Assembly: GCA_902705825.1 (NCBI GenBank)
Contig: CACSIL010000045.1
Location: 311,224 to 375,223, forward strand
Direction: 5' to 3'
DNA: 64,000 nt
Source: Halioglobus japonicus
GTDB taxonomy: Bacteria; Pseudomonadota; Gammaproteobacteria; Pseudomonadales; Halieaceae
Shown: one piece after another, positions 53,766 to 63,367 of the stretch
How the letters are laid out: each line of letters begins with the position of its first letter
Numbering within the stretch: the stretch's first letter is position 1
Translations under genes and position numbers: made by a program
The notes under the pieces: model-generated
What the model was told of the DNA's origin: nothing
The model's database searches: none
The model's input: the letters and a program-made list of their open reading frames with translations, nothing else

Positions 53766-55589
53766 TCACTTCCCCGCATGTAAATGATCGTAGATTTGCT
53801 GCGCCATCGCGGCGTGGATGCCCGGAATTTTCTTCAGCTCCTCTACATTGGCATTCTCCACACCCTGTGCGCTGCCGAAATGCCGCAACAAAACACGTCG
53901 GCGCTTGCTGCCTACTCCGGGGATATCCTCCAGTTTTGAGCGCTGGCGGGCCTTGTCGCGCCGTGCTCTATGCCCGGTAATCGCAAAACGGTGTGCCTCA
54001 TCGCGAATCTGTTGAATCAGGTGCAGCGCGCCGTGGTCGCCGGGCAATTGACGCTCCTCGCCTGTAGCGCCCTTGATCAGCGTCTCAAAGCCGGCTTTGC
54101 GTGTACTGCCCTTGGCCACGCCAATCACCTCGATGCCTGTCACCTGCAGTTCTTCCAGCACGGCCATAGCCTGCGCGACCTGCCCCTTACCGCCATCGAT
54201 AAACAGGACATCCGGCATCGCCGCATCGGCCTTTTTAAGACGCTTGTAGCGCCGCTCCAGCGCCTGGTGCATAGCGGCGTAGTCATCACCTGCCACGACA
54301 TTCTCGATATTGAACTTGCGATAGTCGGATTTACGCGCTCCCTGCTGATCAAACACAACGCAGGACGCCACTGTCGCTTCACCGGAGCTGTGGCTGATAT
54401 CAAAACACTCCATGCGCTCGGGTAACTCGGGCAGCTCCAGAATATCCTGCAATGCCTGCAGGCGCCGTAATACAGTTTGGCGGCCAGTGAGATGAGAGGC
54501 TAGATTCGTCTCTGCAGTCTGCTGCGCCAGCTGCAGCCACTGGGCGCGGGAATCACGCACACGGCTACGTATTTTGACATTGCGCTGCGCCTGGGCCGAC
54601 ACCGCTTCCGCCAGAATATCGGATTCTTCCGGCGGCGCATTAACAATGATTTCAGCGGGGATTGCCCGCGCCGCGCCAAGATAAAACTGGGGGATGAAGG
54701 CAGCAAGTACCATTGCCACTGTCTCCTGCAGTTTCAGCGGCGGATAGTAAGTCTTACTGCCGAGCACCCGCGCACCGCGCACGAACAGCACCTGCACACA
54801 GGCGCGCCCGTTTGATACCGCTGCGGCGAGAATATCGAGATCACCCGTCACACCTTCAATGCCCTGGCTGGCCTGAACCTGCTGTAACTGAACGATCTGA
54901 TCGCGATAGATGGCTGCCTTTTCATAGGCCAGTTCAGCGGCGGCCTTCTCCATGTCATCTGCCAGGCGCTCCATCAGTTGCGAGGATTTACCGCGCAGGA
55001 ACAAGCTGGTACTGGCAACCTGCTCAGCGTAATCCTCTTCACTGACGAGGCCTACACAGGGCCCGCTGCAGCGGTCTATCTGATACTGCAAACAAGGGCG
55101 TGAGCGATTCTTGAAATAGCTGTCTTCACAGGGGCGCATCTTGAATACTTTCTGCAAAAACTGCAGTGATTCACGCACTGCCCCGGCGCTCGGATAAGGC
55201 CCAAAATATTCGCCTTTACGGCGCTTGGTCCCACGGTGCAATGCGATACGCGGAAACGTATCTTCAGTAGAGACAAAGATATACGGGTAGGATTTATCAT
55301 CGCGCAGCAGTATGTTGTACGGCGGCTGCTCCGTCTTGATCAGGTTGTGCTCCAGCAACAACGCATCGACTTCTGTACTGGTCACTGTCACTTGTATCTC
55401 GTGAATTCGAGCGACCAGGGCCATAGTTTTATCGGTAAGCCCGCTGGCCCGAAAATAGCTGCCCACGCGATTTTTCAGGTTCTTGGCTTTACCCACATAG
55501 AGCAATTCGCCGCTGGCGTCGTACATCTGGTAGACGCCGGGCCGGGTGGTGAGAGTTTTTAAAAACGCCTTGTGATCGAACTCCGTCAC
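53766..55589 (-). CDS. uvrC: UvrABC system protein C
   Basis: Excinuclease subunit that makes both incisions in nucleotide excision repair. In 607 residues: N-terminal GIY-YIG domain (TRPGVYQMYD near 15-24 and LLYVGKAKNLKNRV near 29-42) for the 3' cut, a UVR motif near 205-235, an RNase H-like domain with FDISHSSGEATVAS near 394-407 for the 5' cut, and a C-terminal tandem helix-hairpin-helix. Upstream murB overlaps it by four bases, an arrangement less usual than gacA-uvrC-pgsA. Confidence 0.97.
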   Translation of the reverse strand: MTEFDHKAFLKTLTTRPGVYQMYDASGELLYVGKAKNLKNRVGSYFRASGLTDKTMALVARIHEIQVTVTSTEVDALLLEHNLIKTEQPPYNILLRDDKSYPYIFVSTEDTFPRIALHRGTKRRKGEYFGPYPSAGAVRESLQFLQKVFKMRPCEDSYFKNRSRPCLQYQIDRCSGPCVGLVSEEDYAEQVASTSLFLRGKSSQLMERLADDMEKAAAELAYEKAAIYRDQIVQLQQVQASQGIEGVTGDLDILAAAVSNGRACVQVLFVRGARVLGSKTYYPPLKLQETVAMVLAAFIPQFYLGAARAIPAEIIVNAPPEESDILAEAVSAQAQRNVKIRSRVRDSRAQWLQLAQQTAETNLASHLTGRQTVLRRLQALQDILELPELPERMECFDISHSSGEATVASCVVFDQQGARKSDYRKFNIENVVAGDDYAAMHQALERRYKRLKKADAAMPDVLFIDGGKGQVAQAMAVLEELQVTGIEVIGVAKGSTRKAGFETLIKGATGEERQLPGDHGALHLIQQIRDEAHRFAITGHRARRDKARQRSKLEDIPGVGSKRRRVLLRHFGSAQGVENANVEELKKIPGIHAAMAQQIYDHLHAGK

Positions 55590-56614
55590 GCAATGTCACC
55601 GTATACCCGTGGCTCGATTTCAAGCTGCACACCGAAGGCTTTCTCTACCGATTGCGCTATGTCGTCGGCGAGCTGCAGCAGTTGTGCGCCACGCTCACAA
55701 CCATAATTGACCAGCACCAGGGCATGGTCTGCATGCACACCTACGTTGTCGCGCCGAAACCCTTTCCAGCCGCAACGGTCAATCATCCATGCCGCAGACA
55801 CTTTGACGGTGCCATCGGGTTGAGGAAAACGCGGCAGTTGTGGATAGGCAGCAGCAAGCGCTTCTGCCGCCTGGCCAGACATCACCGGGTTTTTAAAAAA
55901 GCTGCCCGCATTGGGTATTACCGCAGGGTCCGGCAGTTTACTGCGCCGAATATCGACAACAGCGGCAAACACAGCTGCAGGTGTGGCTTCTGTCTGCGGG
56001 TGTTCATCAAAGTAACTGGCCAGCGCGGGATACGTGGTTTTAACTGCACCATGCAGCGACAACTGTAAATCAACCGCAGTAATCACCAGCTGATCCCTGA
56101 GTCTGCCTTTAAATATGCTGTCACGGTATCCGAACTCGCACTCCTGGTTTGACAGCTGAACGGTCTTGCCATCGGCGATATTGCAAGCGTGTACCCGCAA
56201 GACACTGGAGCACAGTTCCACACCGTAGGCTCCGATATTCTGTATCGGTGCGGCACCGACAGTGCCGGGTATCAGCGCAAGGTTCTCTAGCCCGAAATAG
56301 CCTTGTTGCAGAGTCCAGCGCACGAACGCATGCCAGTTTTCACCGGCGGCCACGCGCAGCGTAACGTTATCGATTCCCTTCTTGAGCACCTCAATGCCGT
56401 GGGTTTGCTGGCGCAGTACCAATGCATTGATATCGCCCGACAGGACGATATTGCTCCCTTCCCCCAACGCGACCACTGGCAACTGCAGCTCCCGCGCTCG
56501 CGCCAGCGCCAGCAGTAACTCCTGTTCGCTGTTAACTGTGGTAAACGCCTGCGCGCGCGCCTGCAGGGCGAGTGTATTGTAGTGTTGCAACGCCTCCCCC
56601 CGCTGAATGGTCAT
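55586..56614 (-). CDS. murB: UDP-N-acetylenolpyruvoylglucosamine reductase
   Basis: FAD-dependent reduction step to UDP-MurNAc in peptidoglycan synthesis. ATG 56614 gives 342 residues, usual for the type I enzyme; the longer frame to 56728 overlaps the phosphatase gene. FAD motif ALGEGSNIVLS near 49-59, GLENLALIPGTVGAAPIQNIGAYG near 108-131, and the catalytic Ser in IPNAGSFFKNP near 225-235 are clear. It lies five bases after the ptp stop. Confidence 0.96.
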   Translation of the reverse strand: MTIQRGEALQHYNTLALQARAQAFTTVNSEQELLLALARARELQLPVVALGEGSNIVLSGDINALVLRQQTHGIEVLKKGIDNVTLRVAAGENWHAFVRWTLQQGYFGLENLALIPGTVGAAPIQNIGAYGVELCSSVLRVHACNIADGKTVQLSNQECEFGYRDSIFKGRLRDQLVITAVDLQLSLHGAVKTTYPALASYFDEHPQTEATPAAVFAAVVDIRRSKLPDPAVIPNAGSFFKNPVMSGQAAEALAAAYPQLPRFPQPDGTVKVSAAWMIDRCGWKGFRRDNVGVHADHALVLVNYGCERGAQLLQLADDIAQSVEKAFGVQLEIEPRVYGDIA

Positions 56615-56618
56615 CGCC

Positions 56619-57107
56619 TTAGGAGTGCCCACCAACGATCCGTTGTAATAAACCAGCGCTGGCGGATTCAACGAGATCCAGTACCTCTGCAAACCCCTGG
56701 TCGCCCTTGTAGTAAGGGTCCGGCACATCGGTCAGCGGCGTATCCGGGGCGAAGTCGAGAAAAAGGCTCAGGTGACCGCGGTAATCACCTGGGCACAGAG
56801 ACTGCAGTTCAGCGAGATTGTCCTCGTCCATGGCCAGTATGTAGTCGAACGTATCAAAGTCGCTGACATTTACCTGGCGCGCACGCAAATAGCTGATGTT
56901 ATATCCGCGCTCTGCAGCAGCGACTATCGCTCGCGGGTCCGGTGTGCTGCCAATATGCCAGTTGCTGGTGCCGCAGGAATCAACAAGGATAGCATCCGCC
57001 TGCCCCGCTCGCTGCGCCAACTCGGTAAAAACGCCCTCGGCAGTGGGTGAGCGACAGATGTTCCCAAGGCATACAAAAAGCACACTGGTTTGATTTGCAG
57101 CGGGCAC
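56619..57107 (-). CDS. Low-molecular-weight protein-tyrosine phosphatase
   Basis: Cytoplasmic cysteine phosphatase of 162 residues. The signature CLGNICRS near 13-20 gives the nucleophile Cys and phosphate-binding Arg; the general acid Asp is in DVPDPYYKG near 126-134. In P. aeruginosa the ptpA homologue sits between kdsB and murB in this same order. Two bases separate it from kdsB. Physiological substrate unknown. Confidence 0.94.
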   Translation of the reverse strand: MPAANQTSVLFVCLGNICRSPTAEGVFTELAQRAGQADAILVDSCGTSNWHIGSTPDPRAIVAAAERGYNISYLRARQVNVSDFDTFDYILAMDEDNLAELQSLCPGDYRGHLSLFLDFAPDTPLTDVPDPYYKGDQGFAEVLDLVESASAGLLQRIVGGHS

Positions 57108-57109
57108 TC

Positions 57110-57874
57110 TCAGCCTCCTCCACTCAGGACTTGTCGAACCATAACGAGATCATCCTGTGTGTCTACACCAGCTGGCACGCGCTGGCACGCCTCGTCCACA
57201 TGGATACCTACACCGTGGTGCAGCGCTCGCAGCTGCTCAAGGCATTCCAGTTGCTCCTGCGGCGCGGGCTGCCAGGTCACATAGCGATGCAGAAAACCGG
57301 TGCGGTAGGCGTAGATGCCGATGTGTCGATACCAGTTGCCGGTAGCAGGCATCACATGCTGGTCCTGAAGAAAGGCGTCGCGCGGATAAGGGACAGGGGC
57401 GCGACTGAAATACAAAGCCATCCCACCGGCGTCTCTGACAACCTTCACCGCATTCGGACTTGTCAGCTCGGCGATAGCAGTGATCTCTTCGCACAGCGTG
57501 GCGATACCGGCCTGCGTGTGCTGCTCCAGGTTAGCCGCTACCTGATCGATCACCTGGGGCGGTATCAGTGGTTCATCGCCCTGCACGTTCACCACAATAT
57601 GCTCGTCGGGCAAACCCAGCTCCTCGACCACTTGCTGCAAACGGTCAGTGCCTGAGGGGTGCTCGGGCCGAGTCATACACACCTCGGCGCCAAATGACTG
57701 TGCCACATCTACGATGCGTTGATCATCGGTTGCAATCACCACGCGCTCGGCCGCACTTAACTGCGCCTGCTCCCAGACACGTTGCACCATGGTTTTGCCG
57801 AGAATATCCAGCAGGGGTTTACCCGGTAAGCGTGTCGAGCCGTAGCGCGCAGGTATAACGACTGTGTAGGCCAT
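57110..57874 (-). CDS. kdsB: 3-deoxy-manno-octulosonate cytidylyltransferase
   Basis: Activates KDO as CMP-KDO for lipopolysaccharide inner-core synthesis. The 254 residues show the nucleotidyltransferase N-terminus [15 protein letters not shown] near 7-21 and [12 protein letters not shown] near 98-109 with the metal-binding Asp. The usual upstream partners (lpxK and a Trm112-like small gene) are missing; exbD ends 21 bases upstream. Confidence 0.96.
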   Translation of the reverse strand: MAYTVVIPARYGSTRLPGKPLLDILGKTMVQRVWEQAQLSAAERVVIATDDQRIVDVAQSFGAEVCMTRPEHPSGTDRLQQVVEELGLPDEHIVVNVQGDEPLIPPQVIDQVAANLEQHTQAGIATLCEEITAIAELTSPNAVKVVRDAGGMALYFSRAPVPYPRDAFLQDQHVMPATGNWYRHIGIYAYRTGFLHRYVTWQPAPQEQLECLEQLRALHHGVGIHVDEACQRVPAGVDTQDDLVMVRQVLSGGG

Positions 57875-57895
57875 CGAAGGCTCCCTGATATCCCG

Positions 57896-58327
57896 TTATG
57901 GCGCCGCCGGCTCGCTGGCCGGCTGCACGGTGGTGATACTCAAATGTACGAAGCCCATTTGTCCGGCTGCATCCATGGCCTTTACAACGTCCTGATGTGC
58001 CGCCTGCGCATCGGCAGAGATCATCATCGGCATGGTGGTATCGCCAGCTGATATTTTATAGATCGCCGCCTGCAGTGTACGCATGCGGGAATCCACCAGA
58101 GCATCACCATTGACGCGGTAGTTGCCCTCTTCATCCACCAGTATTTCAATCTGTTGCTCCGCCGTTTCCATCGGCTTACCCTCGGCTTCAGGCAGGTCGA
58201 TACTGAGCTGGGTTTCGCGGGTGAAAGAAGTCGATACCATGAAGAAAATCAGCAGTAAAAAAACGACGTCAATTAGCGGCGTCAGGTTTACCCCGGTTTC
58301 TTCGCGACGCTGCCGCCTGAATTTCAC
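57896..58327 (-). CDS. exbD: ExbD/TolR family biopolymer transport protein
   Basis: Partner of the ExbB/TolQ motor that uses proton motive force. The 143 residues have a short cytoplasmic tail, one membrane segment (about 16-36) with the key Asp in LIDVVFLLLIFFM near 18-30, and a periplasmic domain. It overlaps the upstream exbB by four bases. Its place in the comEC-exbB-exbD-kdsB block matches PA2982-PA2983; a target protein is not known for this copy. Confidence 0.93.
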   Translation of the reverse strand: MKFRRQRREETGVNLTPLIDVVFLLLIFFMVSTSFTRETQLSIDLPEAEGKPMETAEQQIEILVDEEGNYRVNGDALVDSRMRTLQAAIYKISAGDTTMPMMISADAQAAHQDVVKAMDAAGQMGFVHLSITTVQPASEPAAP

Positions 58328-58953
58328 GCTGCGGCTTCCGTATTCTCTTCACTGTGCAGGGCATCTACCAGCTTGATGGTTTCCTGTTCAAGCTCCACCA
58401 CAATGGCGTCGATTTTGCCCAAAAAATAGCGGTGCATCACCAGCGCCGGTATTGCCACCGTGAGGCCGGCTGCCGTGGTGATCAGCGCCTGCGAGATACC
58501 GCCGGCAAGCGCACTGGCATTACCCGAGCCCTGCACCATAATCTCTGCAAACACTTCTATCATACCGAATACGGTACCCAGCAAACCCAGCAATGGCGTT
58601 ACGGCGGCAATTGTCCCCAGTGTATTGAGATAGCGCTCCAGATCATGCACGACATGTGCAGCCGCCTCCTGAATACTCTCCTTCATAACATCGCGCCCGT
58701 GGTAGGCATTGGCAAGCCCGGCGGCCAGAATACGGCCAAGCGGCGAGGATTGGCGCAGCGTGCGCAGTTTGGCGGCATCGAGCTCACCGCGTTTCAACTG
58801 TTTCCAAACGGTGGCCAGTAGGTGAGGTGGCGCTATTTTCTTCGGATTGAGTGTGTAGAAACGCTCTATACAGATGGCCAGCATCAGTATGGAGCACAAC
58901 ACTATGGGCACCATCAACCATCCGCCAGCCATCAACAATTCAAGCACATTCAC
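58324..58953 (-). CDS. exbB: ExbB/TolQ family proton channel protein
   Basis: Membrane motor subunit of 209 residues from GTG 58953; the frame extends 68 codons upstream into non-coding DNA. Three hydrophobic segments: about 7-28, 105-130 (TPLLGLLGTVFGMIEVF, the signature) and 150-175 (ALITTAAGLTVAIPALVMH). It precedes exbD and follows comEC by 70 bases in the same direction. Confidence 0.92.
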   Translation of the reverse strand: MNVLELLMAGGWLMVPIVLCSILMLAICIERFYTLNPKKIAPPHLLATVWKQLKRGELDAAKLRTLRQSSPLGRILAAGLANAYHGRDVMKESIQEAAAHVVHDLERYLNTLGTIAAVTPLLGLLGTVFGMIEVFAEIMVQGSGNASALAGGISQALITTAAGLTVAIPALVMHRYFLGKIDAIVVELEQETIKLVDALHSEENTEAAA

Positions 58954-59023
58954 GCCCCGTCCAGAGAAAATTATGGACGCATTATACGCATAGCATCGCA
59001 GGTGGGTGAAGCCGCAGCGCCGG

Positions 59024-61339
59024 TCACATCCAATATCGGCGTACTGCCTGACGATATGCCCATATCTGCAGTTCCTCTGCCGGCTCGATGGTGAATTCCA
59101 GCCCCCCAGCTGCCGCCGTGGACAGCACGATAGCCTTGCGCTGGTTAAGCCGCGCAATCACGTCGGCGTGCGGGTGTCCGAACCTGTTGGCATAACCGCT
59201 GCTGATCACGACTATCTGCGGCTGCACGTACTTGAGAAATGCTGTGGATGTGGACGTTTTACTGCCGTGATGCGCCGCAGCCAGCCATTCGCTCAACAGG
59301 TCTTCACCCCAGTATCGCACCAGCATTTTTTCGCGCCCGGATTCAATATCGCCCGGCAATAGCAGGCGATATTCGCCCACCTGTATCTGCAGCACACAGG
59401 AACTATCGTTGCGACGACGCGGTATCTCCTGCGCCGGCGACAAAAACTGAAACGTCTGCCCGCCAGGCCAGCGCCACGCCTCTCCGGCAACACAGGGTCG
59501 CCCTACCGGTGTACCTCTCTCATCCACCATATTCACGCCTCCATAGCGCAACCGCTCGACCGTCAATTCTTCTCTGATCGCGGTCGTACCGGCACTGTGG
59601 TCAAGATCCGGGTGACTGATAATGAGGGTATCTAACGCAGTAATACCCTTGCGCTGCAGATACGGTAAAACAGCGAGGGTGGCCAGGTTCACGCCGTCCG
59701 GGTCCCCGCCGCCTGTATCATAGAGCAGAGCGCGCTGCCCCGAGCGCACAACCACCGCGGTACCCTGCCCTACATCCAACACAGACACTTCCGTACGGGC
59801 GGCAGGTGAGTCAGCCGGTGGCTGTAACGGCAACACCATGGGTACGGCCATCAATAATGCCAACACTTTCAAGGTACTGCGTCCTGGTAGCACACACAGG
59901 GCCACTGCCAACACGCCCAGCAGGGCCAACTCAAGATCAGCCGTTAAAGGCCTATACAGCCAGTTGCCACTGCTTGCGGCCAGTTCACCTGCCAGCGGTA
60001 ACAGGTAATCCAGTGGCCAGGCGGCCAGGTACCAGATTGACGAGGCTACGCCCCACCCACACAGGTAGCACAGCGCAGCAAGCAGCGTGAGGGGCACCAC
60101 CACCCAACCCACTAGCGGTATCATCAGTAGATTTGCCAGTAACGCAACCAGGCTGCCACCGCCAAAAAACAGCGCACCTAATGGCAGCATAAACAACGAT
60201 ATAGCGGCCTGCGTCTGCACGGCCCGGCGCAACGACCCAACACCGCGCTGCCATAACCCAAACCACAGCAGTGCCCCCACGGCACCAAACGACAGCCAAA
60301 AACCGCTGCCCACGGCAGCTAGCGGGCGCAGCAACAATACACAAACAGCGGCCAGTAGCAGGCTATTAGCTGACCCCGCTTTGCGCCCAGCTACGCTGGC
60401 CAGGACAAAACAGGCCAGCATGCATAACGCGCGTTGCACCGGCAGCGACATCCCGGCCAGCGCACCATACAGACAGGCAAGAAACAGTGCAGAAACCGAC
60501 GGCAACCAACGCCCGCCAGCGCAGATGGGCGACACCAGACGCAGCAAAAAGCCACCGACCAAATAGCCAACGGCAGCCACCATACCCACATGCAAGCCGG
60601 AAATAACCAATAGGTGATTGATGCCAAACTGCTGAAATAGTGACCACAGCGGTGCCCCAACGCCGCTGCTATCCGCTACCGATATCGCCTGCAACACAGC
60701 TGCCACATCGGGTTCCAGCCCGAGGCTGGCGATACCCGCACTGATACGCTGCCGCAGACGATCCGGTAACGCAGACAGTCCCGCGGCTCTGGCATTCAGG
60801 TGGGGAGCCTGTGCGCTCTCTCGAACACTGCCGACAGCATCGATACCTTTGCGGGCAAACCATTCCTGTATGTTGTAGACACCCCGGTTCCCCAGGCCCC
60901 AGATGGATTTCAGCCTGACTTCAAACTGCCACTCATCGCCAGGTTGTATCACGTGGTCCCCGTAGTAGGACAACTGCAGTGTTTGGGGGCCTGCGCACTG
61001 CATGGGCTGCAGGTCTGTCACGGTAAACTCAAACCGTTGGCGCGGCACGCCAGCGCGTATCAAACTGTCTCTGGGCAGAGAGCTTACTGTCCCGGTTACA
61101 GTCAGCGGTAAGCCAACACAGCTCTGAGCGATACGTGTGTGTAACAACAGCTCGCCGTGAACACAGCCCAAAACACAACCGAGGCTGAACCCTGCAAGAA
61201 ATGCACATATTGGAGTTCGCCGAAACGTCACCGTCAGCGCTGCGGCGCCGAACAGCAGCAACACCGGCCACGGTGGCAGGACAGGCCAGAAGCCGACCGC
61301 CACAATGCCCGACACCAGACCAATCATCCATGATTGCAT
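59024..61339 (-). CDS. comEC: DNA internalization competence protein ComEC/Rec2
   Basis: Polytopic inner-membrane channel for single-stranded DNA in natural transformation. The 771 residues have an N-terminal membrane and OB-fold region, the central Competence domain (LLVISGLHVGMVAAVG near 229-244), and a C-terminal metallo-beta-lactamase-like domain with VLDVGQGTAVVV near 514-525 and ISHPDLDHSAG near 561-571. Both halves look intact. ATG 61339 has AGGAAG six bases upstream. Together with pilZ it hints at type IV-pilus-driven DNA uptake. Confidence 0.95.
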   Translation of the reverse strand: MQSWMIGLVSGIVAVGFWPVLPPWPVLLLFGAAALTVTFRRTPICAFLAGFSLGCVLGCVHGELLLHTRIAQSCVGLPLTVTGTVSSLPRDSLIRAGVPRQRFEFTVTDLQPMQCAGPQTLQLSYYGDHVIQPGDEWQFEVRLKSIWGLGNRGVYNIQEWFARKGIDAVGSVRESAQAPHLNARAAGLSALPDRLRQRISAGIASLGLEPDVAAVLQAISVADSSGVGAPLWSLFQQFGINHLLVISGLHVGMVAAVGYLVGGFLLRLVSPICAGGRWLPSVSALFLACLYGALAGMSLPVQRALCMLACFVLASVAGRKAGSANSLLLAAVCVLLLRPLAAVGSGFWLSFGAVGALLWFGLWQRGVGSLRRAVQTQAAISLFMLPLGALFFGGGSLVALLANLLMIPLVGWVVVPLTLLAALCYLCGWGVASSIWYLAAWPLDYLLPLAGELAASSGNWLYRPLTADLELALLGVLAVALCVLPGRSTLKVLALLMAVPMVLPLQPPADSPAARTEVSVLDVGQGTAVVVRSGQRALLYDTGGGDPDGVNLATLAVLPYLQRKGITALDTLIISHPDLDHSAGTTAIREELTVERLRYGGVNMVDERGTPVGRPCVAGEAWRWPGGQTFQFLSPAQEIPRRRNDSSCVLQIQVGEYRLLLPGDIESGREKMLVRYWGEDLLSEWLAAAHHGSKTSTSTAFLKYVQPQIVVISSGYANRFGHPHADVIARLNQRKAIVLSTAAAGGLEFTIEPAEELQIWAYRQAVRRYWM

Positions 61340-61599
61340 AGGGCGCTTCCTGAGCAGTTGATCTGCACGATTGCAATGTTTTGGCTACAGGTCCCGCATG
61401 GCCTGCACTATGCAAAGCGTTGCAGGCCGTGCAAATTGCAAACGGCGTCACAACCCGCTACGCAAAATCCGGTTTAAAAGCAGCCGCCGATAACGCATAA
61501 TGCCCAACGCGAATAAAGCCCTGCGAGTCCAGTGCGTCGAGCGTGGCAGTCAAACACATAGACCTGCAAATGGGCAGGTCACATTCGACCACGCCGGAT
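61340..61599. other. Divergent region between comEC and the DUF2062 gene
   Basis: The plus frame is open from 61543, but the codons before 61600 are not family-like. A GACCTGC/GCAGGTC inverted repeat lies around 61561-61580, just upstream of the DUF2062 start. No promoter is assigned. Confidence 0.4.
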
Positions 61600-62139
61600 A
61601 TGCCTAAAAAAATCCTCAGACGAATTGTTCCAAGCCCCGGAAAAGTCCGCAGGATGAAAGCGCTTGGTGTGCTTGGCGACTGGGTCTACGCCAGCAACCT
61701 TTGGCACCTAAACCGCTATTCCGCGTCTATGGCTTTTTTTGTCGGCCTGTTCATTGCGTTTATGCCAATTCCTGGCCAAACGGTTGTCGCCGCTATGTTG
61801 GCGGTGTTGGTGCGCTGTAATCTTCCCCTGGCCGTGACACTGGTCTTCATCACCAACCCACTGACCATGGCACCCATATTTTTCATGGCTTATGAGATCG
61901 GTGCGTTGATAATTGATGTGCCGGTCAAGGAAGTTCAGATGGCGCTGAGCTTTCACTGGCTTACCAATAGTCTGGCAGCGATCTGGAAGCCATTCCTGTT
62001 GGGATGCCTGCTCTGTGGGCTATTTTTCGGCAGTGTTGGTTATTTTGTTATCAGCCTGATGTGGCGATGGCATGTCGTAAGACAGTGGCAGGCTCGCAAG
62101 CGAACCCGCGAAGCTCGAAAGCTCAACGATCCTGATTGA
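61600..62139 (+). CDS. DUF2062 family membrane protein
   Basis: A 179-residue inner-membrane protein starting MPKKILRRIVPSP. The DUF2062 core spans about 25-160 with three or four hydrophobic segments, including FVGLFIAFMPIPGQTVVAAM near 47-66 and FITNPLTMAPIFF near 83-95. Function unknown; found next to comEC in Pseudomonas (PA2985). Its last 17 bases overlap the convergent lolE gene. Confidence 0.9.
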   Translation: MPKKILRRIVPSPGKVRRMKALGVLGDWVYASNLWHLNRYSASMAFFVGLFIAFMPIPGQTVVAAMLAVLVRCNLPLAVTLVFITNPLTMAPIFFMAYEIGALIIDVPVKEVQMALSFHWLTNSLAAIWKPFLLGCLLCGLFFGSVGYFVISLMWRWHVVRQWQARKRTREARKLNDPD

Positions 62140-63367
62140 GGATCATCGCGGGGGCCATTTTGGCCGCACGCCTGGCCGGGTAAATGGCCGCGACCACGCA
62201 CATCCCCAGTGCTATACCACCGACCGTAAAGATATCTCTAGCCAGTAAATCCACAGGCAAGAACGACACGGGATAGACATCGGTATTGAGGAACTGCATA
62301 CCCAGCATATCCTCCAGCCAACTCACCAGTCCCTGTACAGCAAGACTGCCCAGCGCGCCGAAGACACTGCCCAGCACCACACCGACCAGACCAATCATCG
62401 CGCCCTGTAGCACGAAAATCCAGGCAATGTCGGAACCGGTGGCACCCAGAGTGCGCAATATGGCGATGTTGCCCTGCTTGTCGAGCACCACCAACACCAG
62501 CGACGACACAACGTTGAAAGCCGCCACTGCGATAATCGAAAACAGCAGAATAGAGACCATGTCGCGCGACAACTGAATAGCGACGTACAGGTTGCCATGT
62601 GTCAACATCCAATTGGTGCTGTAGTAACCCGGCGGGAGAATCTCCTGTAACTCCCAACCAATTTGTTGCACGTCAAACAAGCGGTTTGTCGAGACCCGGA
62701 AGCCGCTGACCCGGCCGTTGAGGCCTGCCAGTTCCGACGCCAGATCGAGATGCACCAGCGCGACGGTCTGGTCCAACTCTGTTCCGGTATTCAGGATTGC
62801 GCTCAACTGCACTGTTTCAAAACGCGCCGGCCCCATGGCCCCGCCCTGCCCCGTGCCCGGCACAATCAGATTCAATCGCTCGCCGATTTTTACATCCAGA
62901 TTTTGCGCTACGCCAGAACCCAGGATGAGCCCCTTGTCCTGCTGCTTGAAATTCGCGGCCTCATTGGCTTTTAGATACGCCTCCAAAGATTCAAATGCGC
63001 CAGACTCATCCGTCGAAAGACCGATACCCCGTACGGTTTCGATATCGGTACCGCGTGTGACAAGCGCATCAAACTGGGCGAAGGGCGTGACCTCCTCCAC
63101 CGCTGGGTGACGTTTGATCAGCTCAATCGCCTGCTCCTCATTATCGATGGATATCGCCGAATACACGGTGATGTGCGGAACCAACGAAAGAATTCGCTCG
63201 CGCATCTCCTTGTCGAAACCGTTCATGACGGACAGCACAATGATTAGCAGGCTGATCGCGAGCACCAGCCCCAGCATGGACAGCGAGGACAAAAAAGCTG
63301 ACAGGTGACCCTGACCAAACGCAAAGGTGTAGCGCACCGCGATACGCAAACGCTCCAGACGGGTCAC
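62123..63367 (-). CDS. lolE: Lipoprotein-releasing ABC transporter permease (LolE/LolC)
   Basis: Integral subunit of the LolCDE machine that extracts outer-membrane lipoproteins from the inner membrane. The 414 residues have an N-terminal membrane helix (about 20-50), a large periplasmic domain (about 50-260), and three C-terminal helices of the FtsX fold with NIAILRTLGATGSDIAWIF near 303-321. Position downstream of lolD fits lolE in the lolC-lolD-lolE order of P. aeruginosa; LolC is similar, so the exact letter is inferred. Overlaps lolD by four bases. Confidence 0.9.
   Translation of the reverse strand: MTRLERLRIAVRYTFAFGQGHLSAFLSSLSMLGLVLAISLLIIVLSVMNGFDKEMRERILSLVPHITVYSAISIDNEEQAIELIKRHPAVEEVTPFAQFDALVTRGTDIETVRGIGLSTDESGAFESLEAYLKANEAANFKQQDKGLILGSGVAQNLDVKIGERLNLIVPGTGQGGAMGPARFETVQLSAILNTGTELDQTVALVHLDLASELAGLNGRVSGFRVSTNRLFDVQQIGWELQEILPPGYYSTNWMLTHGNLYVAIQLSRDMVSILLFSIIAVAAFNVVSSLVLVVLDKQGNIAILRTLGATGSDIAWIFVLQGAMIGLVGVVLGSVFGALGSLAVQGLVSWLEDMLGMQFLNTDVYPVSFLPVDLLARDIFTVGGIALGMCVVAAIYPARRAAKMAPAMILNQDR

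Noticed and set aside
61543-61599. Upstream start for the DUF2062 gene
   Set aside because: The first 19 codons have no family similarity; ATG 61600 gives the usual N-terminus.
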